In this document: positions 1-7,870 of the stretch, in pieces
Layout: every line of letters starts with the position of its first letter
Numbering within the stretch: the first letter of the stretch is position 1
Source: Anaerozeibacter quisquiliarum
GTDB taxonomy: Bacteria > Bacillota > Clostridia > Christensenellales > Aristaeellaceae
Strand: one strand, 5' to 3'
NCBI GenBank assembly: GCA_051162045.1
Contig: JBISDI010000025.1
Length of the DNA: 58,233 nucleotides
Made by a program: the position numbers and the translations under genes
Notes under the pieces: model-generated
Database searches by the model: none
Seen by the model: only the letters and a program-made list of their open reading frames with translations
Told to the model about the DNA's origin: nothing

Positions 1-243
1 GCGCAATTTTATAAAGATGTTCGCGCCATGGAATGGACAATGTAGATTCGTCAACAATAGAGATGTCGCGACAAAGTCAATCCGACTTCAAACGCCGCCG
101 AAAAATTCCAACCAAGACGCCACCGCATTCCGGTCGTCCGCTTTCCCAGTAGGTTCCACGGCCGGGCCGAATGCCCAGCATAGCGGGGCGAGCGCGCGGA
201 GACCTTAAACCGCGAACGCGACAGGAGGCGGGGGGAAATTTTT

Positions 244-1539
244 ATGAAGAACGGCAATTTGAAACTTCCAAGGATTCGTGTACGCCGCGCGCTGGGGTGG
301 GTGTTGGCGGCGCTCACCCTAGTGCTCGGCACGTCGAAACCCGCGCGGCAGCTGTCCGCGCTGCCGGACACGCTTCGGCTGACCCGCGGCAACACCACCA
401 GCATGAACTTCGACATGCCGCTTAAGACCGAGGTGGTGGATCAGGGCGCGCAGGTGATCTCGAGCCTCGACGAGCGGCTGGACCAGGGGGGTTCGCAGAT
501 ATCGCTGACGGCCGAGCGGGAGGGCAATGCGCAGCTGGTGCTGCGGCTGCTGGGCCTGCCGGTCAAGACGGTCAACGTGACGGTTGCGCCCGCGCGTACG
601 CTGGTTCCCGGCGGGCAGTCGATCGGCGTGGCGCTTTCCATGCTGGGCGTGCTGGTCGTGGGAGCGTCGGACGTAGGCTCGTCTCCCAGCCCCGCGCGCG
701 AGGCCGGGCTGCGCGCCGGTGATCTGATTACGGCCGTCGACGGGCGGCGGGTGGACAGCGCCGCGGAGCTCACGAAGATGATCGCGGACGGCGGCGAGGC
801 ACAGCTGTCCGTCGAGCGCGCCGGCCGACTGCTGCGCCTTACGATTCGGCCGGTCAGGGACGCGCGCGACGGCGCGTACCGGTTGGGCGCGTGGGTGCGC
901 GACTCGACCGCGGGCGTGGGCACGCTGTCGTTCTACGACCCCGCGCGCGGCGCGTTCGGCGCGCTCGGGCACGCGATCACCGACGCCGACACCGGCACGC
1001 TGCTCACCGTGGGCGACGGCAGCATCTACGAGAGCCGGATCGTGGGCGTACTCAAGGGCGAGAGCGGCGAGCCGGGCGAGCTGCTGGGCGAGTTCTTCGA
1101 TTCGGCCCAGCACCTGGGCGATGTGAAGGTCAACGGCGAGTACGGCATCTATGGCGTGACCGACAAGCCGATCCCGAGCGCGCTGTACCCGAGCGGCGTG
1201 CCCGTGCTGACGCGCAGCGAGGTGCGCGAGGGGCCGGCACAGCTGCTGACCACACTGGGCGACGGCGGCGTCAAGGCCTACGACTGCCAGATCACGAAGC
1301 TTTTCCCGCAAGAGGACGCGGCGCAGCGCGGCATGGTGGTCAAGGTGACCGACAAGGCGCTGCTCGAGGCGACCGGCGGCATCGTGCAGGGTATGAGCGG
1401 CTCGCCCATCTTGCAGGACGGGCGGCTGGCGGGCGCGGTGACCCACGTGTTCATCAACGACCCGACCCAGGGCTACGGCATGTACATCGAGTGGATGATA
1501 AAGCAGACCGATCAGATTGAAGAGAAGAAGGCGGCATGA
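244..1539 (+). CDS. spoIVB: SpoIVB serine peptidase (sporulation sigma-K checkpoint)
   Basis: In endospore formers this S55-family peptidase is secreted from the forespore into the intermembrane space, where it releases SpoIVFB-dependent pro-sigma-K processing. The 431-residue product has an N-terminal signal anchor (about residues 17-31), a PDZ domain (about 125-200, with AREAGLRAGDLITAVDG) and a C-terminal peptidase domain. Seen there are GALGHAI (His243) and the nucleophile motif QGMSGSPI (Ser385), followed by the family tail HVFINDPTQGYGMYIEWM. Length is normal for the family. An AGGAGG-type ribosome site lies just before the ATG. spo0A follows 124 nt downstream, the usual order in Bacilli and Clostridia. 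A sigma-F/G promoter was not clearly identifiable in bases 1-243, where no gene was seen. Confidence 0.96.
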   Translation: MKNGNLKLPRIRVRRALGWVLAALTLVLGTSKPARQLSALPDTLRLTRGNTTSMNFDMPLKTEVVDQGAQVISSLDERLDQGGSQISLTAEREGNAQLVLRLLGLPVKTVNVTVAPARTLVPGGQSIGVALSMLGVLVVGASDVGSSPSPAREAGLRAGDLITAVDGRRVDSAAELTKMIADGGEAQLSVERAGRLLRLTIRPVRDARDGAYRLGAWVRDSTAGVGTLSFYDPARGAFGALGHAITDADTGTLLTVGDGSIYESRIVGVLKGESGEPGELLGEFFDSAQHLGDVKVNGEYGIYGVTDKPIPSALYPSGVPVLTRSEVREGPAQLLTTLGDGGVKAYDCQITKLFPQEDAAQRGMVVKVTDKALLEATGGIVQGMSGSPILQDGRLAGAVTHVFINDPTQGYGMYIEWMIKQTDQIEEKKAA

Positions 1540-1599
1540 ACACAGGTGCGTAAAATGTACAAAAACCGCGAGGATTTCCAGATACGATAACGTTGGCCG

Positions 1600-1626
1600 G
1601 CAGGATTTTGAACGGACGCGTCGAAA
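1600..1626 (+). promoter_or_regulatory. Candidate sigma-H promoter of spo0A with overlapping 0A-like box
   Basis: GCAGGATTT (1600-1608) fits the sigma-H -35 consensus RNAGGAWWW exactly. After an 11-nt spacer, GTCGAAA (1620-1626) fits the -10 RNNGAAT except for its last base. The -10 region includes CGTCGAA, one base from the Spo0A box TGTCGAA. It ends 37 nt before the spo0A ATG. Known: B. subtilis spo0A has a sigma-H promoter with Spo0A boxes. Inferred: the same control here. Confidence 0.55.
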
Positions 1627-1663
1627 TACTCAGGATATCAGATGGCATCTAGGGGGTGCGGAC

Positions 1664-2413
1664 ATGCGCGTACGCGAGTACGAGCGGTGGGTGCTGGCGA
1701 TGGCCGACCCGGACGCGGCACGCGACCTGGCTCGCGCCCTGCCGGCCGGGGTGCACGCGACGATCGCGCATAGCGGCGCGGACGCGCTCGCGCGCGTCGT
1801 CGAGGCGATGCCCGAGGTGCTGGTGTCCGACCTTATGTTGCCCGGATGGGACGGCATCGAGCTGATCCGGCGCGTACGCGCCACCAGGCTGTTCACGCTG
1901 CCGTACGCGTTCTTGCTGGTCGCGCCCGGCATGACGCGGTTCACACCCTGGGCCGAGGCCGCGGGCGCGTGCGCGATGCTCACCAAGCCGGCGGACGCCG
2001 CGATGCTTATGCGCGCGACCGAGTCGCTCACCCCGCTTCAAAGGCTGCCGCGCGAGGGCGTGAACCGGCAGGGGATCCTGCGCAGTCTGTGGGCGTTGGG
2101 CTTTTCGGCGCGCATGCAGGGCACGCGCTATCTGGCGATGGCGATCGAGCTCGCGAGCCGCGACGTGCGGCTCAACAAGCAACTGACGACGGTGCTGTAT
2201 TCGCTGGTGGCCGAGGCGCACGCGGTTCCGAGGCAGCGCGTGGAGCACGCCATGCGCCGGGTCATCGAGTCGGCATGGTCGGGCGGCTCGCTCGAGATGC
2301 AGTATAAATTATTCGGCAATACCATCGATGCAAAGCGGGGCAAGCCGACCGCGGGAGAGATGATCGCCTGCATGGCGGAACTGCTGCGCACGGGAATGGA
2401 GATGGATCCATGA
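1664..2413 (+). CDS. spo0A: Spo0A sporulation master response regulator with degenerate receiver
   Basis: DNA-binding response regulator that commits cells to sporulation. The ATG at 1664 is chosen because AGGGGGTG lies just before it; an upstream in-frame extension is not family-like. Product of 249 residues: receiver domain (about 8-125), then the Spo0A-specific C-terminal domain (about 140-245) with VEHAMRRVIESAWSGG, LFGNTID and KPTAGEMIA. Phosphoacceptor Asp56 is present (VSDLMLPGWDG) and so is Lys108 (LTKP). The acidic pair is Asp15-Pro16 instead of Asp-Asp, and the switch Thr is Val86, so phosphorylation chemistry may be altered. The stop overlaps the deoB start (ATGA), which suggests translational coupling. 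Identity is secure from the C-terminal domain. Confidence 0.93.
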   Translation: MRVREYERWVLAMADPDAARDLARALPAGVHATIAHSGADALARVVEAMPEVLVSDLMLPGWDGIELIRRVRATRLFTLPYAFLLVAPGMTRFTPWAEAAGACAMLTKPADAAMLMRATESLTPLQRLPREGVNRQGILRSLWALGFSARMQGTRYLAMAIELASRDVRLNKQLTTVLYSLVAEAHAVPRQRVEHAMRRVIESAWSGGSLEMQYKLFGNTIDAKRGKPTAGEMIACMAELLRTGMEMDP

Positions 2414-3579
2414 GAATCAAGAAAGTCGCTCTGATCGTGGTGGACGCGTTGGGCATCGGCGCGCAGAAGGACGCCGCCGCCTACGGCGACGCGGGCGCGA
2501 ACACCTTCGGCCACGTGTACGGGCAGTGCAAACCCGATATCCCCAACCTGGCCGACCTTGGGCTGCTCGCGGCGGCCGGCATCGAGAGCGATGAAGAGCC
2601 GCTGGGCTGCTACGGGCGGCTGACCCAAAAGGCCGCCGGCAAGGATACCACCACCGGGCACTGGGAGTTGGCGGGGCTGACGCTCGAAAAGCCGTTCCCC
2701 ACCTACCCGAACGGCTTCCCACCGGATTTGATCGAGGAAATCGAGCGCGAGATCGGCATGGGCGTGATCGGCAACTGCGCGGCGTCCGGCACCGAGATCA
2801 TCGAGCGGCTGGGCTCTGAGCACATCCGCACCGGCAAGCCCATCGTGTACACCTCGGCCGACAGCGTGTTCCAGGTGGCCGCGCACGAGGCCATCATCCC
2901 GCCCACCGAGCTGTGGCACATCTGCCGCATCGCGCGGCGCATGCTGACCGGCGAGCACGCCGTGGGCCGCGTCATCGCGCGCCCGTTCACCGGCAACCCC
3001 GGCGCGTTTGAGCGCACCGGCAACCGCAAGGACTTTTCGCTCGACCCGGTCGGCCGCACGATGCTGGACCTGCTCAAGGAGGCCGGCCGCGACGTGATCG
3101 GCGTGGGCAAAATCGAGGACATCTTCAACTACCGGGGGCTGACCTCTTCCAACCACGCGGTGGGCAACGAAGCCTGCGTGGACGCGGTGATCGAGGCGCT
3201 CAAGAAGCCGCGTCTGAACGGGCTGATCTTCGCCAACCTCGTGGACACCGACATGCTCTACGGCCACCGCAGAGACCCCGAGGGCTATGCGGGCGCGCTC
3301 GAGGCGTTTGACAAGCACCTGCCCGAGATCATGCGGCTGCTGGGCGAGGACGGCCTGCTGATCGTGACCGGCGACCACGGCTGCGACCCCACCTATACCG
3401 GCACCGACCATACTCGCGAACATACGCCGGTGCTGCTGTGGAGCCTGCAGGCCGAGGAGGGCGTGAATCTGGGCGAGCGCGCGAGCTTTGCCGACGTGTC
3501 GGCCACGGTGCTCGAGGCGCTGGGCGTCAAGAATACGATCGATGGCACTTCGTTCTGGGGCGATGTGAAGCTTTCATAA
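2410..3579 (+). CDS. deoB: Phosphopentomutase
   Basis: Interconverts (deoxy)ribose 1-phosphate and 5-phosphate in nucleoside salvage; cytoplasmic, Mn-dependent, alkaline-phosphatase superfamily. The 389-residue product starts RIKKVALIVVDALGIGA (metal-binding Asp), has DTTTGHWE with the phosphorylated Thr, and carries the C-terminal metal sites VTGDHGCDPT and TDHTREHTP. Length is normal. Its ATG overlaps the spo0A stop, and punA follows 14 nt after its stop, so spo0A-deoB-punA can be co-transcribed. With punA and the nearby deoC it completes phosphorolytic nucleoside breakdown. Confidence 0.97.
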   Translation: MRIKKVALIVVDALGIGAQKDAAAYGDAGANTFGHVYGQCKPDIPNLADLGLLAAAGIESDEEPLGCYGRLTQKAAGKDTTTGHWELAGLTLEKPFPTYPNGFPPDLIEEIEREIGMGVIGNCAASGTEIIERLGSEHIRTGKPIVYTSADSVFQVAAHEAIIPPTELWHICRIARRMLTGEHAVGRVIARPFTGNPGAFERTGNRKDFSLDPVGRTMLDLLKEAGRDVIGVGKIEDIFNYRGLTSSNHAVGNEACVDAVIEALKKPRLNGLIFANLVDTDMLYGHRRDPEGYAGALEAFDKHLPEIMRLLGEDGLLIVTGDHGCDPTYTGTDHTREHTPVLLWSLQAEEGVNLGERASFADVSATVLEALGVKNTIDGTSFWGDVKLS

Positions 3580-3593
3580 GCGCGGAGGTGCAT

Positions 3594-4415
3594 ATGAGCG
3601 AATACATGCGGAAAATCGAGGCGGCGGCGGCCTTTCTGAAGACGCGCGCCGGCATCGAGCCCCGCGTCGGCGTGGTGCTGGGCTCGGGCTGGGGCGCTCT
3701 GCTGACCGGGGTGGAGAACCCGACGGCGGTACCCTATGCCGAGGTGCCGGGCATGAAAGTATCCTCGGTACCGGGTCACGCGGGCAAGTGGATCTTCGGC
3801 ACGGTCAACGGCCAGCCCTGCGCGATCATGTCGGGGCGGCTGCACTACTACGAGGGCCATGCCCTCGCGGACGTCACGCTGCCCGTGCGCATCATGAAGG
3901 CGATGGGCGTTTGTGTGCTGATCTTGACCAACGCCGCGGGCGCGGTCAACACGGCGTTTGAGCCGGGCGACCTGATGCTGATTACCGACCACATCAATTT
4001 GACCGGCGCGAACCCGCTGTTCGGCCCCAATGAGGACGAGCTGGGCGCGCGCTTCCCGGACATGAGCCGGGTGTATGACCCGGCGCTGCTGGACGCGGCG
4101 CGTGCGGTATCGCGGGAGCAGGGCTTCCCGGTGCGCGAGGGCGTGTATACGTGGATGACCGGCCCCTCGTTCGAGACGCCGGCGGAGATCCGCATGGCGC
4201 GCCTGTTGGGCGGCGACGCGGTGGGCATGTCCACGGTGCCCGAGGCCATCGTGGCGCGCCACGCAGGGCTCCGCGTGCTGGCCGCCAGCTGCATGACCAA
4301 CATGGCCGCCGGCGTACTTGACCAGCCGCTGAGCCACCAAGAGGTGCTGGAGACCGCCGCCAGGGTAGAGCGGCCGTTCCAGCGCTATCTGTATGAATTG
4401 ATCGGCCGGGTGTAA
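3594..4415 (+). CDS. punA: Purine-nucleoside phosphorylase, trimeric (PNP family 2)
   Basis: Cleaves purine nucleosides with phosphate to a free base plus (deoxy)ribose 1-phosphate, which DeoB then isomerises. 273 residues from the ATG at 3594, preceded by GGAGGTG. Motifs: VLGSGWG (phosphate loop), PGHAGKW, GRLHYYEGH, ILTNAAGAVN, and MTGPSFETPAEIR followed by GMSTVPEAIVARHAG. Its guanine product is the predicted ligand and substrate of the riboswitch-guaD-xdh operon ten kilobases away. A long hairpin (4437-4504) separates it from the convergent deoC. Confidence 0.96.
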   Translation: MSEYMRKIEAAAAFLKTRAGIEPRVGVVLGSGWGALLTGVENPTAVPYAEVPGMKVSSVPGHAGKWIFGTVNGQPCAIMSGRLHYYEGHALADVTLPVRIMKAMGVCVLILTNAAGAVNTAFEPGDLMLITDHINLTGANPLFGPNEDELGARFPDMSRVYDPALLDAARAVSREQGFPVREGVYTWMTGPSFETPAEIRMARLLGGDAVGMSTVPEAIVARHAGLRVLAASCMTNMAAGVLDQPLSHQEVLETAARVERPFQRYLYELIGRV

Positions 4416-4436
4416 AGGAAGGCAACGGGGGCGTCT

Positions 4437-4504
4437 CCCCCGCGTGAACGCTGATGGGAGTCCAGAGCAAAACCCTCTGGACTCCCATTCACGCTCATGC
4501 GGGG
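4437..4504. repeat. Dispersed intergenic hairpin repeat, copy 1 (minus orientation), likely bidirectional terminator
   Basis: Inner stem ATGGGAGTCCAGAG (4454-4467) pairs perfectly with 4475-4488 around a 7-nt loop. Outer arms CCCCGCGTGAACG and CGCTCATGCGGGG also pair. It lies between convergent punA and deoC. Read on the minus strand it begins CCCCGCATGAGCGTGA like the other copies (14213, 31117, 49161; half copy near 28184). Arm sequences differ between copies but stay complementary. Confidence 0.8.
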
Positions 4505-4527
4505 ATGCCGAGCCTTGATCCCCTGCT

Positions 4528-5205
4528 CTAATACGCTTGCGTCGATGTGCCCTGGCCCTCGCAGATGACCTTCGAGCCCGAAGAGCCCACGCCCAGCCGG
4601 TCCGCGCCCAGTTCCAAGTACATCTTGGCGGTCGCGTAGTCGCGGATGCCGCCCGAGGCCTTGACCTTGATGCGCCCCTTGGCGGCGTCCAGCATGGCCT
4701 TGACCGCCTCCACCGTCGCACCCGCGCCGTTGAAGCCGGTCGATGTCTTGACGAAATCCGCCCCGGCGCGCACGCAGGCCTCCACGCCGTCCGCGATCTT
4801 TTCGACCGGCCACTGGCTGGTCTCGAAGATCACCTTGACCAGAACGCCGCGCGCGTGCGCTTCCTCGACCACGCCGCGCACCTCTTCCTCCACCACGTCC
4901 CAGCGCCCGCCGAGCGCGTAGCCGTAGTTCATCACCATGTCGATCTCACAAACGCCGCGCGCGGCGTAGTCCCTGGCGGCGGCGCGCTTGACCTCAGCGC
5001 CCGAAAATCCGTAGGGGAAGTCGAGCACGCAGCCCACGCGGGTGCCGGTGCCCCGGCACATCTCAAGCGCCATCTCGATGTCCGCGCCGCGCACGCAGAC
5101 CGAATACACCTTCAAGTCGATGCCCAGCCGAATCGCCGCGCGCACCTCGTCCGGCGTCATGGCGGGCCCCAGCACCGCGTGGTCCAGATATTTTGCGATG
5201 TCCAT
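4528..5205 (-). CDS. deoC: Deoxyribose-phosphate aldolase
   Basis: Class I aldolase splitting deoxyribose 5-phosphate into glyceraldehyde 3-phosphate and acetaldehyde, the step after DeoB. 225 residues. The ATG at 5205 is preceded by AAGGAGG; an in-frame upstream extension into recA is rejected. Seen: EIDMVMNYG, the Schiff-base lysine in DFVKTSTGF, and the second lysine in KVKASGGIRD. It begins only 13 nt after the recA stop on the same strand, so it probably shares the SOS-controlled recA transcript, an unusual partnership. The deo genes deoB and punA lie on the opposite strand, convergent with it. Confidence 0.96.
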   Translation of the reverse strand: MDIAKYLDHAVLGPAMTPDEVRAAIRLGIDLKVYSVCVRGADIEMALEMCRGTGTRVGCVLDFPYGFSGAEVKRAAARDYAARGVCEIDMVMNYGYALGGRWDVVEEEVRGVVEEAHARGVLVKVIFETSQWPVEKIADGVEACVRAGADFVKTSTGFNGAGATVEAVKAMLDAAKGRIKVKASGGIRDYATAKMYLELGADRLGVGSSGSKVICEGQGTSTQAY

Positions 5206-5218
5206 GCGTCTCGCCTCC

Positions 5219-6319
5219 TTATTCCTCGTCCGCCCCGTCCGCCTCGTCCTCGGCGTCGCCCTCGTCGTGCGCGACCTCGATCCGCCCGGCCGCGAATTCC
5301 TCGCGGATCTGCGCCTCGACCGACTCCCCGATCTCGGGATGCTCGCGGATGAAGGTGCGCGCGGCCTCGCGGCCCTGGCCGATGCGCTGGTCGCCGTAGC
5401 TGTACCACGCGCCGCTTTTCTGGATGATTTCCTTCTCAATCGCCAAATCGAGCAGCGCGCTGGTCCGGGACAGGCCCTCGCCGAACAGCATGTCCACCGT
5501 GGCCATCTTGAACGGCGGGGCCACCTTGTTCTTGACCACCTTGAGCTTGGTGCGGTAGCCGATGATGTCCGACCCGTTCTTGAGCGGTTCGCCCTTGCGC
5601 ACGTCGATGCGCACCGAGGCGTAGAACTTGAGCGCCTTGCCGCCGGTGGTCACCTCGGGGTTGCCGTAGGAGATGCCCACCTTCTCGCGCAGCTGGTTGA
5701 TGAAGATGGCCATGGCGTTGGTCTTGGCGATCACGCCGGCCAGCTTGCGCAGCGCCTGCGACATCAGCCGCGCCTGCAGGCCCACGTGGCTGTCGCCCAT
5801 GTCGCCGTCGATCTCGGCCTTGGGCACCAGCGCCGCCACCGAGTCGATCACCACCACGTCGATCGCGCCCGAGCGCACCAGCGCCTCGGTGATGTCGAGC
5901 GCCTGCTCGCCGTTGTCGGGCTGGGCCACGTACAACTCGTCGATGTCGACGCCCAGCTTGCTCGCATACACCGGGTCGAGCGCATGCTCGGCGTCGATGA
6001 ACGCGGCGGTACCGCCCATCTTCTGCGCCTCGGCCAGTACATGCAGCGCCAGCGTGGTCTTGCCCGACGACTCCGGCCCAAATATCTCGATGATGCGCCC
6101 GCGCGGCAGACCCCCCACGCCCAGCGCGAAGTCCAGGTGCAGGCAGCCGGTCGGAATGACCTCCACCTGCATCCGGGCCGAGGCGTCGCCCAGCTTCATG
6201 ACCGAGCCCTTCCCGAAATCCTTCTCAATCTTCGACAGCGCCACGTCCAGCGCCTTCTTGCGCTCGTCCGAGGTCGTGCGCCGCACCGCCGGCTTCTTTT
6301 CCGGCCTCTTGTCCGCCAT
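5219..6319 (-). CDS. recA: RecA recombinase
   Basis: ATP-dependent strand-exchange protein and LexA co-protease. 366 residues from the ATG at 6319, which has GGAGG upstream; an earlier in-frame start would lie inside the promoter. Motifs: Walker A GPESSGKTT, the ALDP...GVD linker region, VVVIDSVAALVP (Walker B), and loop regions LMSQALRKL and FINQLREKVG. The C-terminus is acidic (DEGDAEDEADGADEE), as is usual. A sigma-A promoter with an SOS box lies immediately upstream. deoC follows in the same orientation. Confidence 0.99.
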   Translation of the reverse strand: MADKRPEKKPAVRRTTSDERKKALDVALSKIEKDFGKGSVMKLGDASARMQVEVIPTGCLHLDFALGVGGLPRGRIIEIFGPESSGKTTLALHVLAEAQKMGGTAAFIDAEHALDPVYASKLGVDIDELYVAQPDNGEQALDITEALVRSGAIDVVVIDSVAALVPKAEIDGDMGDSHVGLQARLMSQALRKLAGVIAKTNAMAIFINQLREKVGISYGNPEVTTGGKALKFYASVRIDVRKGEPLKNGSDIIGYRTKLKVVKNKVAPPFKMATVDMLFGEGLSRTSALLDLAIEKEIIQKSGAWYSYGDQRIGQGREAARTFIREHPEIGESVEAQIREEFAAGRIEVAHDEGDAEDEADGADEE

Positions 6320-6352
6320 GCGTTTGTCCTCCAATGTGTCGTCTATGCGCGC

Positions 6353-6381
6353 ATTATACCACAAAACAACTGTTCGATCAA
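6353..6381 (-). promoter_or_regulatory. recA sigma-A promoter with LexA/DinR SOS box between -35 and -10
   Basis: Minus strand: TTGATC (6381-6376), 17-nt spacer, TATAAT (6358-6353). Between them lies CGAACAGTTGTTTT (6376-6363), matching the Gram-positive SOS box CGAACRNRYGTTYC at 12 of 14 positions. It is placed to block RNA polymerase when LexA is bound. Confidence 0.88.
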
Positions 6382-6416
6382 GCGGTGAATTTGCCTGTGC
6401 TTCGCGGGTCGGGCGC

Positions 6417-6445
6417 TTGCGCGCAATGGATGTATGGTGTAATAT
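6417..6445 (+). promoter_or_regulatory. Sigma-A-type promoter of the sigma/anti-sigma operon
   Basis: TTGCGC (6417-6422), 17-nt spacer, TATAAT-like TAATAT (6440-6445), 36 nt before the sigma-factor ATG and divergent from recA. A GAAGGGGGTG ribosome site follows. Confidence 0.6.
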
Positions 6446-6481
6446 ATACTTATCAAAGAAAAACGAAGGGGGTGTGGCCTT

Positions 6482-7054
6482 ATGATGATGCTCCCAATCG
6501 CCATCGCCCGGATCGAGGATGCCGGCGAGCGCGTGTTCATGGCGCGGTTATATCAGGAGCAATATGATCTCATGTACGCCCAGGCGCGCAGGCTGCTGGA
6601 CGTGCCGCAGGATGCCGAGGATACGGTTCAGGAGGCGGCGGAGCGGCTCATCAAGCAGGTTGCGGTCCTGATGCGCCTTGAGGATCACCAGCTGCGCGCC
6701 TACGTCATCGTCACGGTGCGCAGTGTCGCGCTGGATCTTCTGAGGAAGAACGACCATATCCATGGGGGCGATCCCGAGGATATGTTCGAGCGGATTCCCT
6801 CAAGCGAGGAGGACGTGGACGCGGCCCTTCTGTGGGAGGAAACGGTGACCGGGCTGGTCGAGTGCATCGAGCGGCTGCCCGAGCGCGACCAGACGGCGCT
6901 CGGCATGAAGTACGTGCGCGAGATGTCCGACGGGGAGATTGCCGGGGTGTTGGGCGTAAAGCGCGACAGCGTCCGGCCGCTGCTCAAGCGCGCCAGAGCG
7001 CACGCCCGGGCCATGTGGGAGGAGATGAACGCCGATGGCTTATGCGTGCGGTGA
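6482..7054 (+). CDS. Sigma-70 family (ECF-like) RNA polymerase sigma factor
   Basis: 190 residues with only the two sigma regions of an ECF factor. Region 2 is about residues 20-90 (YDLMYAQARRLLDVPQDAEDTVQE, then RAYVIVTVRSVALDLLRK). Region 4 is about 128-180 (LPERDQTALGMKYVREMSD followed by an HTH EIAGVLGVKRDSVRPLLKRA). It would direct RNA polymerase to a small regulon in response to a signal held by a partner protein. The next gene overlaps its 3' end by 20 nt and encodes a one-pass membrane protein, the expected anti-sigma arrangement. The regulon is unknown; the low-GC cluster downstream is the obvious candidate. Confidence 0.88.
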   Translation: MMMLPIAIARIEDAGERVFMARLYQEQYDLMYAQARRLLDVPQDAEDTVQEAAERLIKQVAVLMRLEDHQLRAYVIVTVRSVALDLLRKNDHIHGGDPEDMFERIPSSEEDVDAALLWEETVTGLVECIERLPERDQTALGMKYVREMSDGEIAGVLGVKRDSVRPLLKRARAHARAMWEEMNADGLCVR

Positions 7055-7790
7055 CGGCATGACGCCGCGCGAGCAATACGAGGACGCGCTGTTCCGCGAG
7101 GCTATGTGGCGGGTGGAGCAGCGCCGCGCCGCGCGCCTGGCCGCCGAGGGCGGCGCCGTGGCCGAGGAGGCGAAGGCGGCCTACGAGCGCGCGCTGCCCG
7201 CGCTGCACCGCGCGCTGGAAAAGGGGCTTGGCCGCAACCGGCGGCGGCGCTTTTTTCGCCATACCCTGCCGCGCGTGGGCCGGGTGGCGGCCGCCGCGCT
7301 GCTGATCGCGTTCCTCGGCGGCACGGCGGCGCTGGCGGCCATCCGGCCGCTGCGCGTGTACCTGACGCGCTTCCTAATCAGCACCACCGAGGTGCGCACC
7401 GAGCTGGGGCTTGAGGTGGACGGGGAGCGCTTCGTGGACGTGCCCGGGGACTGGCCGGGCGCCTACTACCCCGCCTACGTGCCGGAGGGTTTCGCGCTGG
7501 CGCAGGTGCGGGGCGACGAAATCGAGTGCCGCGTGCGGTACGACAACGCGGCGGACCAATCGCTGTACTTCGACGAGAACACGGCGGACGTCCGGATGTT
7601 CATCAACACCGAGGGCGCGAAGCTCGGGTACGGCACGATCCAGGGACAACAGGCGATGTTTGCGGAGCAGGAGGCCGACGGTTATTGCTTCGTGACCTGG
7701 GCGGTGGCGGACAGGTTCTTTGTCGTTCGATATGACGGCGATCTGGAAACCGCGAAACAGGTGTCCGAGAGCGTCACCATGATTAAGTAA
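7035..7790 (+). CDS. Putative anti-sigma factor, single-pass membrane protein (DUF4367-like)
   Basis: 251 residues: a charged cytoplasmic region (1-80, Arg/Glu/Ala rich), one membrane segment (about 82-103, VGRVAAAALLIAFLGGTAAL), then an extracytoplasmic domain. That domain resembles the DUF4367 sensor domain of sigma-associated proteins (PAYVPEGFALAQV, then VRYDNAADQSLYFDENT and QQAMFAEQEADGYCFVTW). The ATG at 7035 lies inside the sigma gene with GGAGGA 11 nt upstream; ATG 7059 is an alternative but has no ribosome site. Function as anti-sigma is inferred from the overlap and topology. A strong terminator-like hairpin follows. Confidence 0.72.
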   Translation: MAYACGDGMTPREQYEDALFREAMWRVEQRRAARLAAEGGAVAEEAKAAYERALPALHRALEKGLGRNRRRRFFRHTLPRVGRVAAAALLIAFLGGTAALAAIRPLRVYLTRFLISTTEVRTELGLEVDGERFVDVPGDWPGAYYPAYVPEGFALAQVRGDEIECRVRYDNAADQSLYFDENTADVRMFINTEGAKLGYGTIQGQQAMFAEQEADGYCFVTWAVADRFFVVRYDGDLETAKQVSESVTMIK

Positions 7791-7820
7791 TTATTAAATT
7801 AAATATTAACTGCTACATTT

Positions 7821-7870
7821 TCCCTTCTCAATCGTTTTATACAGTGAAACGTATTGAGAAGGGAGTTTTT
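7821..7870 (+). terminator. Intrinsic-terminator-like hairpin overlapping the start of the next gene
   Basis: CCTTCTCAATCGTTT (7822-7836) pairs with AAACG-T-ATTGAGAAGG (7847-7862) with one bulged base, followed by AGTTTTT. It lies 31 nt after the anti-sigma stop. The only canonical start codon of the next reading frame, GTG 7844, lies in the loop region, and that frame's ribosome-site-like AAGGGAG is in the 3' arm. Confidence 0.7.

Noticed and set aside
1..243. Short open frames before spoIVB, and a sigma-F/G promoter
   Set aside because: Small frames lack ribosome sites and family features; candidate -35/-10 pairs (for example GAATG at 31 with AACAATA near 53) match too weakly.
2128..3423. 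Minus-strand open frame of 431 codons opposite spo0A and deoB
   Set aside because: Shadow of two well-recognised plus-strand genes; no ribosome site and no family features.
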